Counted from the stretch's first letter, positions 53,854 through 63,288 are shown. The stretch: 64,000 nucleotides of DNA from Cyprinodon diabolis (GCA_030533445.1 CM060064.1:4839916-4903915), one strand, 5' to 3'. A program made the numbers and translations. The notes: generated by a model from the sequence alone, not told the origin.

Positions 53854-54450
53854 GGAGGACCAACTCTTCCATATTTAAAAATAAATAAAGAAATAAATAA
53901 ATGCTCAAAAAATATATAAGCATACAATTAATTGCCAACAAAAATAGAGTAAACAAATAAATGTAAGTAGAAATTAAATTATAAAGTGAGACATAAATGT
54001 ATATAACTCTTAATTAGCTTCTTTATTTATTTGCCTTTGCAATATTTACCTTTTTGTTTGTCCTTTATAATCTTCAACTTTATTTTTTAATTACTTATAT
54101 TTTTAAGTATTTATTTATGTGCATGTTATAATATTTTTGTCTGTTTTATTCTTCCTTTGTATTTTTTTACCTTAGTTATTTCTTCGCCGCTGTTTATTTC
54201 TCTCTGCCCTTTTAACATTTCTGTATGCATTTCTGCCTCATTATGCAAATGAGGAGGGGTGTGTCCTAGAGAGTCAACTTCTGCTCATTGGTTGGCTTGG
54301 CGGACCATCTTCTTAACTCAGAGTACTAAGTTAAATGTTCTCTTTTCTGTTGCTGTTGTTCAATTAAAGTACGTTTTAAGATCATTTGAGGCGAGAACAA
54401 TATACTTTTAAGCATCACCACATGGCCCATTCACAGATTTAATGCGTAAT
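53854..54450 (+). repeat. Left terminal inverted repeat of the THAP transposon
   Basis: Pairs along almost its whole length with 55862-56490 reversed, with substitutions and short indels. The outer half is AT-rich (AAATA runs). The inner half contains an octamer motif ATGCAAAT (54243-54250), an inverted CCAAT box (ATTGG at 54287-54291), and GGCCCATTCACAGATTTAAT at the inner end. Homology stops where the TTAA MITE begins. Confidence 0.9.
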
Positions 54451-54788
54451 TTAAAAGAAAAAGTGACAAACTTGAGAGGACCGCGGCACCAGCGGAGCTC
54501 CGAAGCTGACGGCAGCCCGTCGGCCCTCTCTCGGCATAGCCGTGTGTCAAGGACCGCTGGCTATGATGGCGATTTTTTGTTGTATTTGGCAAAGTCCCTA
54601 CTCACGTTGTAATGACTTCAGACTCAACATCAGACTCTCCTCCTGTAGATTCGACCGATGTAGTAAAATGCTAACCAACAGCTTCACACACGGCTATGGC
54701 GAGAGAGGGCCGCTGCAGACGGGTTGCCGTCAGCTTCGGAGCTCCGCTGGTGCCGCGGTCCTCTCAAGTTCGTCACATTTTCTTTTAA
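54451..54788. mobile_element. Nested TTAA-flanked MITE with ~95-bp inverted repeats
   Basis: Flanked by TTAA at 54451-54454 and 54785-54788. The arms (AAGAAAAAGTGACAAACTTG inward to GGCATAGCCGTGTG on the left; its reverse complement on the right, with ~6 differences and a 6-bp indel) are GC-rich and pair strongly. A TTAA duplication is characteristic of the piggyBac and Kolobok superfamilies. There is no coding content beyond chance. It is inserted exactly at the inner edge of the left terminal repeat of the THAP transposon. A decayed relative lies at 62755-62845. Confidence 0.8.
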
Positions 54789-54944
54789 ATAGGGCTTGGT
54801 CGTGATGACGTAAGCACTTTGCGTCGCCGCCATCTGATGGCCTCTTTTACCGCGGCTCAGACTACTGCCTATGACTACCGCATAGTGTACTCCTTCTCAG
54901 CAGTGTTTTAATTTAATTAATTTCACCTTAACTTGATTTCAACA

Positions 54945-55182
54945 ATGGTAAACCGTTGCTGTATTGTGGGCTGTAACAGCTCAACACATGATCGCCATGG
55001 GAAAAACATAGAAAATGGGTTAACTTTCCACCGCTTTCCTGTCTGGAGGCGCAACCACGGAGACCAAGTGTCAGAGATAAAGAGTCGTCGGCTAGCTTGG
55101 ATCGCGGCTGTAAGACGACCAAACATAACTTTCAACAGTATTCCAATGTCATTGAGAGTGTGTTCCCTGCATTTTCATTCTG
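54945..55182 (+). pseudogene. THAP zinc-finger exon of the transposon, rest of gene missing
   Basis: THAP domains are C2CH zinc-coordinating DNA-binding modules used by several transposases and host factors. From the ATG at 54945 the 79-codon exon shows C-x4-C (CCIVGC, residues ~4-9), the FHRFP segment, the conserved tryptophan in RLAWIAAVRR, and C-x2-H near the end (VCSLHF), in the usual order and spacing. It closes at a good splice donor (CTG|GTAAGT, intron from 55183). No downstream exon with a transposase domain is found before the right inverted repeat, so the gene is truncated by internal deletion. Upstream, GCCGCCATCTGATGG resembles a YY1-type promoter site. A host THAP gene is a less likely reading because the exon lies between the inverted repeats. 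Confidence 0.7.
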
Positions 55183-55464
55183 GTAAGTTAAAGATGCACG
55201 GTTTTATTTTATAGCCTACTTTGTTTCTTTCCTTCGAAGTTGGGATCTTTTACGGGAAAATAATAAAAACGGCAGCAGGAAAAGGCTCAAATACGTGAGA
55301 AACCCGGAGGGTTTAGGGAGGGTTGGCAGTTAACGTTACTAACTACACCTTTGAAACACATAGCAGCTAGTTTAAAGTACATTACATGCGTGAGCGGTTG
55401 TTAGCATTAGTGGTTAGCAGTTGCTAAACTAGCAGTTTCCAGAGCCCGTCTGATCACAGCTTAC

Positions 55465-55739
55465 CTTCGTACGGATTACTGTGTTCCCACTGTTTGCTGG
55501 CTTTATGATCTGCAGCTCCTGAACCCATCCATTCATGAACTGCATATGAGACTCCAAGGACTTGTAGCTTCGGAACTGTTTTGAAGTATAGGCGCTCACT
55601 CATCGGTGCTCCACTCATTGTGTAGAACTTCAAATTGATCCAAATTATTAATAATGCTGATTTTGTCAACATACCGGTCCGTAGCTTCTCTATTTAATGT
55701 GTCCTGGTAAATCCCAGATCTTTTTCGGGATTTTAACAT
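55465..55739 (-). pseudogene. Possible first exon of the transposon's second gene (frame-disrupted)
   Basis: On the minus strand an ATG at 55739 opens 47 codons with a segment reading DRYVDKISIINNLDQFEV, which resembles from memory the N-terminus of the YqaJ-nuclease-type proteins of ISL2EU elements. That frame stops near 55596. A second open frame, starting at 55672, continues to a good splice donor (GAAG|GTAAGC, exon end 55465). A frameshift between the two frames would explain the arrangement. An upstream ATGGCCGCC-type motif at about 55818 could be its promoter. Family assignment is weak. Confidence 0.3.
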
Positions 55740-55861
55740 CTTTTTTCTCTCTACTTCTACGTCTCTTCTTTCAACAACAACGTTTTATCAGAGCTATGTT
55801 TACGTTTGCGTAGCCGTCAATATGGCCGCCACATCCCACAATGCAACGCGGATCCCGAGCC

Positions 55862-56490
55862 GTATTACGCATTAAATCTGTGAATGGGCCATATGGTGAT
55901 GCTTAAAAGTATAATGTTCCCGCATCAAAAGATCTTAAAACATACTTTATTAAACAACAGCAACAGAAAAGAGAACATTTAACTTAGTACTCTGAGCTCT
56001 GTGGGTTAAGAAGACGGGCCCCCAAGCCAACCAATGAGCAGAAGTTGACTCTCTAGGACACACCCCCTCCTCATTTGCATAATGAGACAGAAATGCATAC
56101 AGAAATGTAAATATGAGAGGGAGAAATGTAAAAAGGGCAGGCAGAAATAAACAGCGGCGAAGAAATAACTAAGGTTAAAAAATACAAAGGAAGAATAAAA
56201 CAGACAAAAATATTATAACATGCACATAAATAAATACTTAAAAATATAAGTAATTAAAAAATAAAGTTGAAGATTATAAAGGACAAAAAATAAATAAGGT
56301 AAATATTACAAAGGCAAATAAATAAAGAAGCGAATTAAGGGTTATATACATTTATGACTTTATAATTTAATTTCTACATACATTTATTTGTTAATTGTAT
56401 TTTTGTTGGCAATTAATTGTATGCTTATATATTTATTGAGCATTTATTTATTTCTGTATTTATTTTTAAATATGGCAGAGTTGGTCCTCC
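55862..56490 (-). repeat. Right terminal inverted repeat of the THAP transposon
   Basis: Reverse-complement partner of the left repeat. It includes the same octamer (ATTTGCAT at 56073-56080) and CCAAT context (CCAACCAATGAGC near 56028). A ~25-bp internal stretch near 56110 (AATATGAGAGGGAGAAATGT) is missing from the left copy. Confidence 0.9.
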
Positions 56491-56492
56491 AT

Positions 56493-58431
56493 ACGTCAGG
56501 TTAAGGGATGCTTGGCAAAAAAACGCAAAGCGAGTCAGAGGTTCATCTCCATAACGACCATTTTGCCCTCATTTTATTTTAACAGATTTTTCACAAATGG
56601 GCAAGATGTCCTAACTCTGAAATGACAGACTCACAGTAAAAAGTAAACCAAATAATACTGTATTACCAATAACTTTTAAATAATGATTTAAAGTTGTTCT
56701 GAATGCAAACGAAAAAATGTGGAATCCTAAAAAATAGAAGGGAATCAGATATGACAGCTGACTGCATGAACATGGTCAAACATCATGGCAGGTTCATAAT
56801 TGCAGCATGAAAAATATTCAACAACTACAATTACAAATTTAAAGTACTACAACCGTAATTTGAGGATAAGCATCATGATAACATCCAAACAACATCCCAG
56901 GTGGTAGAGTGTTTTACAGTCCGTATTCCTCCAGATCCCGCTGGATCACAATTTCTGTGACTGCAGATTCTGACGCTTTCAGATACTCACAATGCGTTTA
57001 TTTGATCCCCAAACTTAATTTCCTCATAATATTTCACATTATCTAGAGTCAACAGATGTGTGTTGGATAGATCCATGATAAATTATAACATTTATTTTGA
57101 CCAGTTTGTTTTTACTTTTGCAGGGTTTTTAAACGGGCAACGACGCAGTCACCTTATCTCTCCAAACAGCTGTACTGTGGACCTCGTTAGTCACAAGTTA
57201 ATCTAGTTGATTGTTTACTGATTTCTTATCTGCATTTTTCTACATGAAAAAAATATCAACCAGCCATGGCGAGTCATACCCACATCATAGTGTTAGCTGC
57301 TAACTCTGGGATTTATATTATTTTAAAAACATAAAAAATAAGGTTTCAGCATCAGCAGGTACGTAATTCAGATTTGCAATGCGCCTAAATAAATTCATTT
57401 TACCCCCTTTGTACATATGGGGCAGTAAAACAAGTTCAGAATAAGTGGACTTATAACTGAAAATTATATATAGACTGAACGCAATAGCAAATAGAAATAA
57501 AGGTGTTTCTTTCCTCAAACCACTGTTTGTGTGACCTGATACAGTTCATCATATGGGACAGAGTGTTGGTGTCTCTGAGAAAAACCACTGAAAATAACAA
57601 CACTGTTGTAGAGACTTGCATTTGTGGCCAAACAGGAAAATCAAGGAAACGTGAGAGCATGGAATCTAATAACAAGAAAGTAACTTTTTGTCACAATTTG
57701 AAAAATAAAGTGGGAATTGGTGGAAGGAAGGATGAGAAGTCCAATACTTTTGTTTGCAGTCAGTTTTTCTTGAAAAGGTGCTGCTTACACATGTGTGCGT
57801 TCTGAATGATAGGCCTCTTTAATGGATTTATATTTACATTCGGGTATTTACGGAGTGGGTTGACTTGCTCGTCCAAGCTGCACGTTTTGATTTATAGCTT
57901 ATGGTTCAACAGGAGAAATGACATTCCATTGTGAGACAGACTTTTATTTGTATTTTTCTGTACACTTGTGAACGGCTCTGTTCTTTGTGGGGAATTCTTT
58001 GCACTAACTGCTTTTCTGTGGATACAAATTCTTTACCACATTGTCCTAATCTGAAAAAAAAACAAAAAAAAAAAACACTCTCACAGATTACCAGTCCGAG
58101 CTTGCATTAACCCCTCTGCTTATCTTTTTATTATCCACCAAGCAGCACTGAAGCCGTTTCTCCTCAATCCTAATAATGCATATAGCTTGAAATCTCTCTT
58201 GACTACAGTCACCTTTCGCTTTGGAATGGAAGATACAAATACGTTTTACGTTTTCAATTTTTCCCACACCAGAATAAGGGTTTGGAGGGCATTGTCACCA
58301 ATTATGTAAGGTGAATTAAAACAAGCCAAAAAAAAACCTGTGAGTGACCAGTTTCGTAAACCAAATTATATATGACAAAGGTTACTTGGGTGATAGCTAG
58401 CCGTGGTTGTGTACCTTCTGCAGAGTCTTAC
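56493..58431. other. Non-coding, probably intron of kiaa1143
   Basis: AT-rich with short unconvincing open frames on both strands. There is a poly-A tract near 58053-58076 on the plus strand. I could not find later kiaa1143 exons on the minus strand. It is bounded on the right by the donor site of kiaa1143 exon 1. Confidence 0.5.
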
Positions 58432-58548
58432 CTTGGTGTCAACATTTGGTCCTTCTTTATATCCCACATCAGTCTTAAACTTCTTCAGAAAGGACGGCTC
58501 AGCTGGTTTGATCCACGACACGCCGCTCGCTTTCCCTTTATTCATCAT
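58432..58548 (-). CDS. kiaa1143: kiaa1143 homologue, first coding exon
   Basis: The exon encodes 39 residues, including SGVSWIKPAEPSFLKKFKTD followed by VGYKEGPNVDTK. This closely matches the conserved N-terminus of the small KIAA1143 protein (VSYVRPAEPAFLARFK..VGYREGPTVETK in human, from memory), a protein of unknown function. It ends in phase 0 at a good donor, ACCAAG|GTAAGA. Two adjacent ATGs are possible (58548 or 58545); the second has the better context (A at -3). The frame stays open upstream but is probably 5' UTR, since the family begins a few residues before the VSY/VSW motif. Later exons are not visible in the window. It lies head-to-head with tmem42, as expected from vertebrate synteny. 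Confidence 0.85.
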
Positions 58549-59374
58549 AAAATGATCTACAACAAACACAGCTAACACTAACAAAACACTGGCGTTATCA
58601 GAAGCTGTAATTGGTGCAAAATCGGCTTCAGGATTGCGGAACATCCGGAGTGAGAGAGGCTCGATGGAATTTTGAAGCTGGTGTAACGGCGAACCAGTGG
58701 AGGAGGAAACATGTGCACTCAAATGTATGTTCCGCTGGTTTTTCGCATCAATTCCATGACAGAAAATCACAAACTATGTATACGAAAGAACGTAATTAAA
58801 TCCAAAAGGGGATGTCGTCTTTGAAATAGGTTTATCTGACCGTATACATTTGTTGTAAGACAGGGGCAAATGTTTGATTTGACATCACCTCGCGCTCCAC
58901 AGAGCTACAGATGCACGTCGGACGTAATTGTGTTGCTATAGCAACGACTGTTTGATTTTTCCGCTGGAGAGAATCGTCCCAAAATTAAAATAAATAAATA
59001 AATAAATAAAAACACCACCACCACCACATTTAAACAAGGCGCCATCCACACCTACGAATGAGACTTCATTTGGAGTGAAACTTGATATAGTGATATGAGT
59101 GAGTTTGGGATTCAGTCTATGGCTGCGTTCGATTTCAGCGGCTGCATCCTCAAGAGAAACCGGTTTACCTGGACTGGGTCATTCGAAATCCGAGAAAACG
59201 ACAAGTCCGGAAGAGGTTGGCTATGGGTTCAAACAGATAATTTTTTCGACTACGTGGAAGTAAGCGGCCGACGAATCTAGCCCACGGTGAACGCAATTGC
59301 CCGGGATTCGAACGCAGCCTGTATTTGTTAATCTCAGTCAATTGTTAACTCCATTTCCTCACCATACTCAAAAA
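58549..59374. promoter_or_regulatory. Shared intergenic promoter region of kiaa1143 and tmem42
   Basis: Only ~0.83 kb separates the two divergent start codons, UTRs included, so the genes probably share a bidirectional promoter. There is no TATA box near either start that I would trust. It contains an X-box palindrome (58932-58945), an AAAT simple repeat (about 58988-59012) followed by a CAC repeat (59012-59027), and CpG-bearing stretches around 58885-58980 and 59140-59310. Exact transcription starts cannot be read from sequence. Confidence 0.55.
58932..58945. promoter_or_regulatory. Palindromic X-box (RFX-type) motif
   Basis: GTTGCTATAGCAAC is a perfect 14-bp palindrome and fits the RFX-family X-box pattern (GTTRCC/T-AT-GGYAAC class). 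It lies 384 bp from the kiaa1143 start and 430 bp from the tmem42 start. Binding is inferred only from the motif. Confidence 0.5.
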
Positions 59375-62215
59375 ATGGATTCTGGTGGTAATTACACCGG
59401 CTTCGTGTACGCTCTCTCGGCGGGGTTTCTGGCTGCCGCTGGTTCCCTATCTGCTAAACTAAGCCTCGGTGCAGACCACCTAAGGGAATTGTGTGAGTCA
59501 GGGCTTAGCGGCTGGGCGGACAGTGGCGATGGACCCTCAGCGTGTGTCTCGGTAACAGTTTTGCAATGCTTCTGTTATTATAGATATTTTTTGTTGTCGT
59601 TGCTTTTCTTCTGGTTAAACACATCCGATGTGGGTACCAGAAGTGGTGAAGTTAGTTTTACTTTCGATATTCTACAGACATTTTCTCTGGGTTAATTCAC
59701 TTCTTCCCTCCGGAAAAACCTCTCCTTTGCTCACTGCGATCGGAGGAAGCCGCTCTAACACTTCAATTGCACCCTTATTAGAGACTTTACAGTAAAAACA
59801 CGGCGAGTGAAAACGGGTACATCGTGTGCCAACTTCCTGTTTCAAATTAAAACTGTAGGCCTAGATTCGGAAGCCAAGAGGCTATCAAACTAGAATATTG
59901 ATATTTATCATATTTACAAAAAATTATACATATTTAGAGATTTCATATTAAAACTAAATGGTGTATCTCATGAAAACAGTCTAGTACCATGATTTCTTAT
60001 AGCTTTTGAGTCAATATTTCTAATATTTCTATATGAAAATTTATTTAAAAAAAATTTAAAGTTTAAAATGAAAAAGGACGTAACTTTTGAAGATGACGGA
60101 GTATTATGATCCAACACTGAATTTGAGTCAATTGATCACATTACCTAAAAGCTATTGAGCAAAAATGCTAATATTTCCATAAAAAATTAATAAAAATAAA
60201 GTAAAATGTAAAAATAAAAGGCGTAACTTTTGAAGACTATGTAGTACTATGATCCAGCACTGACTTTGAGTCAATTGATCAGATTACCTGGAAGCTGTTG
60301 AGCAAAAATTATAATATTTCTATGTAAAAATGTAACGTCCGCCGGGGTTCCCAGACCAGCCCTGGCGCTCACGCCTCAGTTCACCTGCACTGTAGTCGAC
60401 CAAAATCCCAGACGATTTTGAAATTTCCCTGGGACATTTTTTATGATGTCATCCACGCGCCGGCTACCATTCATTCATCCTGTCCGCTGAACTGCTGCTA
60501 GTTTTACTCACATGCCTGGAAGATGTCTAGTGCTACTACCACAGATGATTTCGCTCTCCAAATGGAGAGCGAAATCATCTGAACGATTTAGATTAGCTCG
60601 CCGAATGAATAGAAGGGGTAGAGCGTAGCCGCCTGTGGCCCGGGCTGCTGGTCACAACTCCAGTCCAGCGCACTGATGACGTCATACACACTCTGCTCTG
60701 TTTTTAAAAGATATAAATATAAAAAATACAACCGGGGATATCTGGGGGACAGTGATTCACCTACTTATGAATGCTAGCGTATCATAAATGATAAATTATG
60801 AACAGTTTAGTTTGTGCCTTCAACTCGTTTGCCCATAGGAAGACGTTTCTTAGATATAATGACACAAAACTCATATGAATGAGTAGAACATGACGTAATA
60901 ACGTAAAATCAACGGCCCAATGTAAAAAAAAAACGGCGTTTCCCTTTAAGCGGCATATTTTGTGAAATTGTCAAGAAGAGCTGCTCTTGGCCGCTGCCTT
61001 GGTGTGACTATATGGTAATGCTTTTATGTGAATATGTGAAAAAACTTTGTGAATTAACTATTGCATATAAAGTCATGGAACATGGAGATTGAGTGAAATG
61101 TTTTCTTTATTGATTTTATTTTTAATATTTATTTTTATTTTTAAGTTTGTTTCTATTTTTAAATTGACTGACGTGCTAAAAGTTAGGAGGGGGGCCATTT
61201 GTGTTGTATACAGTAGTCCTGCCTTTTAATATTTCATCTTCTTTTACTTGCTGTATTCCTGTTTATGTTAATAAATGGTTCAATAAAGAGAAAACAAGTT
61301 AATTTTCAAGAATGTCTCTTCAATATTGAATATTTGACTATACATGGCTAGTATTTGATCAAATGGGGGGGGGGGCGAAGCCTTAAAATTCCACTTTTTT
61401 CAATATCCAGAAGTATAGAAATATCTGAAAGGACAAACGTTTTGTTCAGTCTCCAACTGACCAGTATTGCAATATTTTAGATGATAATACTGCACAAGAA
61501 TATGCAATGTTGAAACTATAAGAATAACCTGGTTGTACTGGTCTAATAGTTTTTTTTTTTTTTTTCATAATTCATAGGCAGTGTAGAGATAGATTATGTG
61601 AATATTTTGGGTCATATTTCTAACAATGCCAGTTTATGAACTAAAGCCTTTAAAGGCTAGTAACGATTCTTAAAAACAGTTGTACTGTACAGCTACCACT
61701 TAGTTTAAAAAATCATAGTTTTGAATTGGATGTGATGTTATTAATGTTCTGTTAGTTGGTAAAAACAAAATATCTAAGCTAATCATTCTTTATGTGCTTT
61801 GCATTTAAAAACATAAAGCTATAAAACAAGTGGTCTCTTTTCAGCTCCACGTTCCCTTCCGTCTGCTATGTGGAGTTCTGCTGCTCACCTGTAACACTGT
61901 AATGTGGACCATGTTCTCCAAGGCTCTCCGTTACTGCTCCTCTTCAGCGGGAGCCACTGTCACCACCACCGCCTCCAACTTTATCTTCTCGGTAAGTACA
62001 AACTAGAACCTCAAATGATCAAGCATGTCTTTCTAAAGATATATAATCTATTTTTTATATTGTTTGTGTGTCAGGCGATCCTTGGGAGGCTCATCTTTTA
62101 TGAGACTCACAGCGGCCTCTGGTGGACGGGCATCTCTATGACTCTGTGTGGACTGCTGTTGCTCCATGCTGCAACACCTCACACAAACTTGCAAGAAACC
62201 AAAAAAAAGAAGTGA
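59375..62215 (+). CDS. tmem42: Transmembrane protein 42 (tmem42), complete, three exons
   Basis: Join of 59375-59551, 61845-61991 and 62075-62215, all junctions in phase 0 with GT/AG (donors TCG|GTAACA and TCG|GTAAGT; acceptors TTTTCAG and TGTGTCAG). The product is 154 aa; human TMEM42 is about 159. It is a small multi-pass membrane protein related to the EamA/drug-metabolite-transporter fold; its substrate and function are not established. Four hydrophobic segments are seen: ~8-30 (FVYALSAGFLAAAGSLSAKL), ~64-84 (LLCGVLLLTCNTVMWTMFSK), ~96-117 (TVTTTASNFIFSAILGRLIF) and ~123-141 (WWTGISMTLCGLLLLH). The VMWTMFS, SNFIFSAILG and LCGLLLLH motifs identify the family. The tail is lysine-rich (KKKK). 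The start at 59375 follows AAAAA and gives the family's normal length; an in-frame extension upstream has no support. The divergent neighbour is kiaa1143. Confidence 0.93.
59940..60331. repeat. 143-bp tandem repeat in tmem42 intron 1
   Basis: Two clear copies begin with GTAACTTTTGAAGA at 60080 and 60223. Each contains TTTGAGTCAATTGATCA, TATGATCCARCACTGA and GAGCAAAAAT blocks, and the second is shortened at its AT-rich end. A degenerate third copy precedes them (about 59940-60079, with CCATGAT, TGAGTCAATA and TTTCTAATATTTCTATATG). No function is evident. Confidence 0.7.
60542..60581. repeat. Perfect 18-bp inverted repeat (hairpin, 4-nt loop)
   Basis: Arms CAGATGATTTCGCTCTCC (60542-60559) and its exact reverse complement (60564-60581), separated by AAAT. 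It lies in tmem42 intron 1. Perfect arms in otherwise diverged intronic DNA suggest a recent origin or a functional stem-loop. A short open frame (ATG at 60524) runs through it to a TGA at its end. Confidence 0.9.
60582..61844. other. Remainder of tmem42 intron 1, no gene
   Basis: No exon recognised. It contains a G-run near 61365-61375, a T-run near 61551-61565, and AATAAATGGTTCAATAAAG near 61270, which may be the end of an old inserted sequence. The GC-rich patch 60335-60680 around the hairpin differs in base composition from the AT-rich rest of the intron. Confidence 0.5.
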
Positions 62216-62329
62216 TAGATCAAGGACAGACTTTTCCTCAAATAATTTTTTCATTTTCTTTGTTGCTTATGTTTTTCATTTGTAAGTATCTGTAAATATG
62301 GACAATTTAAAATGAAATACAAGTCACAC

Positions 62330-62335
62330 AATAAA
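62330..62335 (+). terminator. Polyadenylation signal of tmem42
   Basis: AATAAA 115 bp after the tmem42 stop codon, followed by GT-rich sequence (AAGTTGTGGGGTTTT). It is the first canonical signal after the CDS. Confidence 0.7.
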
Positions 62336-62414
62336 ACAATACACTACAAGTTGTGGGGTTTTAAGTAGTTTTACTTGTTTCTATTAGAGATTAGCAGATC
62401 TCACCTTAGGCATA

Positions 62415-62690
62415 GGAAACCGTAGTAAGAGGTTCATCCAGTAAGCGATAGGTTGCTGATTCTGTCCGTCTCTGTTGTGTCCTTGGGCAAGACACCTCAC
62501 CTGCCTTGGCTGCTTTTGGTGGTCAGGCGGGGCTGTCTTCCATGGCAGCCTCACTTTTGCCAGTTTGCTCTATGCTGCTGTTGCTGTGTAGTTTACCACC
62601 ATCAGCATATAAATAATTAAATCTAGTGTGAAGCGGTATTGGGTCCTTGAACTTGATAAAGCGCTACATACATAAGGCCATTCTAATAAT
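62415..62690 (+). mobile_element. tRNA-derived SINE, teleost type, diverged
   Basis: It contains the widespread block GTGTCCTTGGGCAAGACACC, then a body with GGCAGCCTC and CACCATCAGCATATAAATAA, and a 3' part with GTGAAGCGGTATTGGGTCC and AAAGCGCTACATACATAAGG. Elements with this order are very common in teleost introns and flanks (family recalled from memory). The 5' B-box region is decayed (GGTTGCTGATTCTGTCC). Confidence 0.7.
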
Positions 62691-62754
62691 TTTATACAGA
62701 AGTATCTTGTTGGGATACAAGTTCTAAACACTATAGTAATTAAAAGGTATAACA

Positions 62755-62845
62755 ATTTCCGAAGTTGAGAGCACCACGGGAACCAGCAGAGTTCCAAAGC
62801 TAACGGCAGCCAGGGATAACCGCAGCCCATCTGTAGCAGCCCTCA
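62755..62845. mobile_element. Decayed half of the TTAA MITE
   Basis: GTTGAGAGCACCACGGGAAC, AGCAGAGTTCCAAAGCTAAC and GGCAGCC align to the arm of the MITE at 54455-54546 (CTTGAGAGGACCGCGGCACC, AGCGGAGCTCCGAAGCTGAC, GGCAGCC), with many C-to-T-type differences and a short insertion. No partner arm is seen nearby, so it is a solo, much older copy. Confidence 0.65.
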
Positions 62846-63288
62846 GAAATTACATTATTAAAACCTAGTGTTCAAAGCAATGAAAGTCAATGTCTAAACC
62901 TAAAATACAGTTTTGTTAAATAACTTTTCAAACCATAGAATTTCATTGCAAAATATGTAAATTTAGATTCTGTTTTACCAATTCAAGTTCAGTTTCTAAA
63001 GGCACGTCGTTCTGTCTGTAAATGGTATAAAATATAGATTTAATTTTGGGAACTACATCTTTTAGAAAAAAAAATTCTCTTTGAGTCATCCATTTTAACG
63101 TCTATTAAGTATTAGACTTATACCCAGTTTTCATTTTGAGTTAGGTTTGGGTCTGTCCTACCACCGTGTGACTAGATTTAAGACCTGAAACTGCAACTTT
63201 TAACAATTACTTTGTGAAAGCTTGTTTTAACATTGTTTTGTCCTTGTTAATTTTTTGCATCCAACTGTGTATTTTCTTTCTTCTGCAG
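62846..63288. other. No feature recognised
   Basis: AT-rich sequence between the MITE remnant and a 3' splice site at 63288. Nothing supportable is seen. Confidence 0.5.

Larger units (their letters stand above)
53854..56490. mobile_element. DNA transposon with ~600-bp inverted repeats and THAP exon, ISL2EU-like, internally deleted
   Basis: The ends are GGAGGACCAACTCT and its reverse complement, flanked on both sides by AT (53852-53853 and 56491-56492). A TA duplication with the element starting TGG fits equally well. The terminal inverted repeats are ~600 bp and AT-rich in their outer part. The interior holds a THAP-domain exon on the plus strand and a possible second exon on the minus strand. 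ISL2EU elements are known for a 2-bp AT duplication and two genes, one a THAP-bearing transposase and the other a YqaJ-type nuclease, which fits. No transposase catalytic domain is visible, so the copy must be non-autonomous. Its position suggests it lies in an intron of kiaa1143. Confidence 0.65.

Noticed and set aside
54542..54805. 87-codon plus-strand frame
   Set aside because: It spans the right arm of the TTAA MITE, so it is inverted-repeat sequence rather than a gene.
57503..57805. 100-codon plus-strand frame
   Set aside because: AT-rich, starts at TTG-type context, no recognisable domain, and an overlapping frame is open on the other strand.
58366..58770. 134-codon minus-strand frame as one protein including a hydrophobic N-terminal part
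   Set aside because: Only the segment 58432-58548 matches kiaa1143. The upstream part lies before the conserved start and is probably 5' UTR; the downstream part is intron after a good donor.
59095..59280. 61-codon plus-strand frame between kiaa1143 and tmem42
   Set aside because: No homology or splice context; it lies in the promoter/5' UTR region of tmem42.
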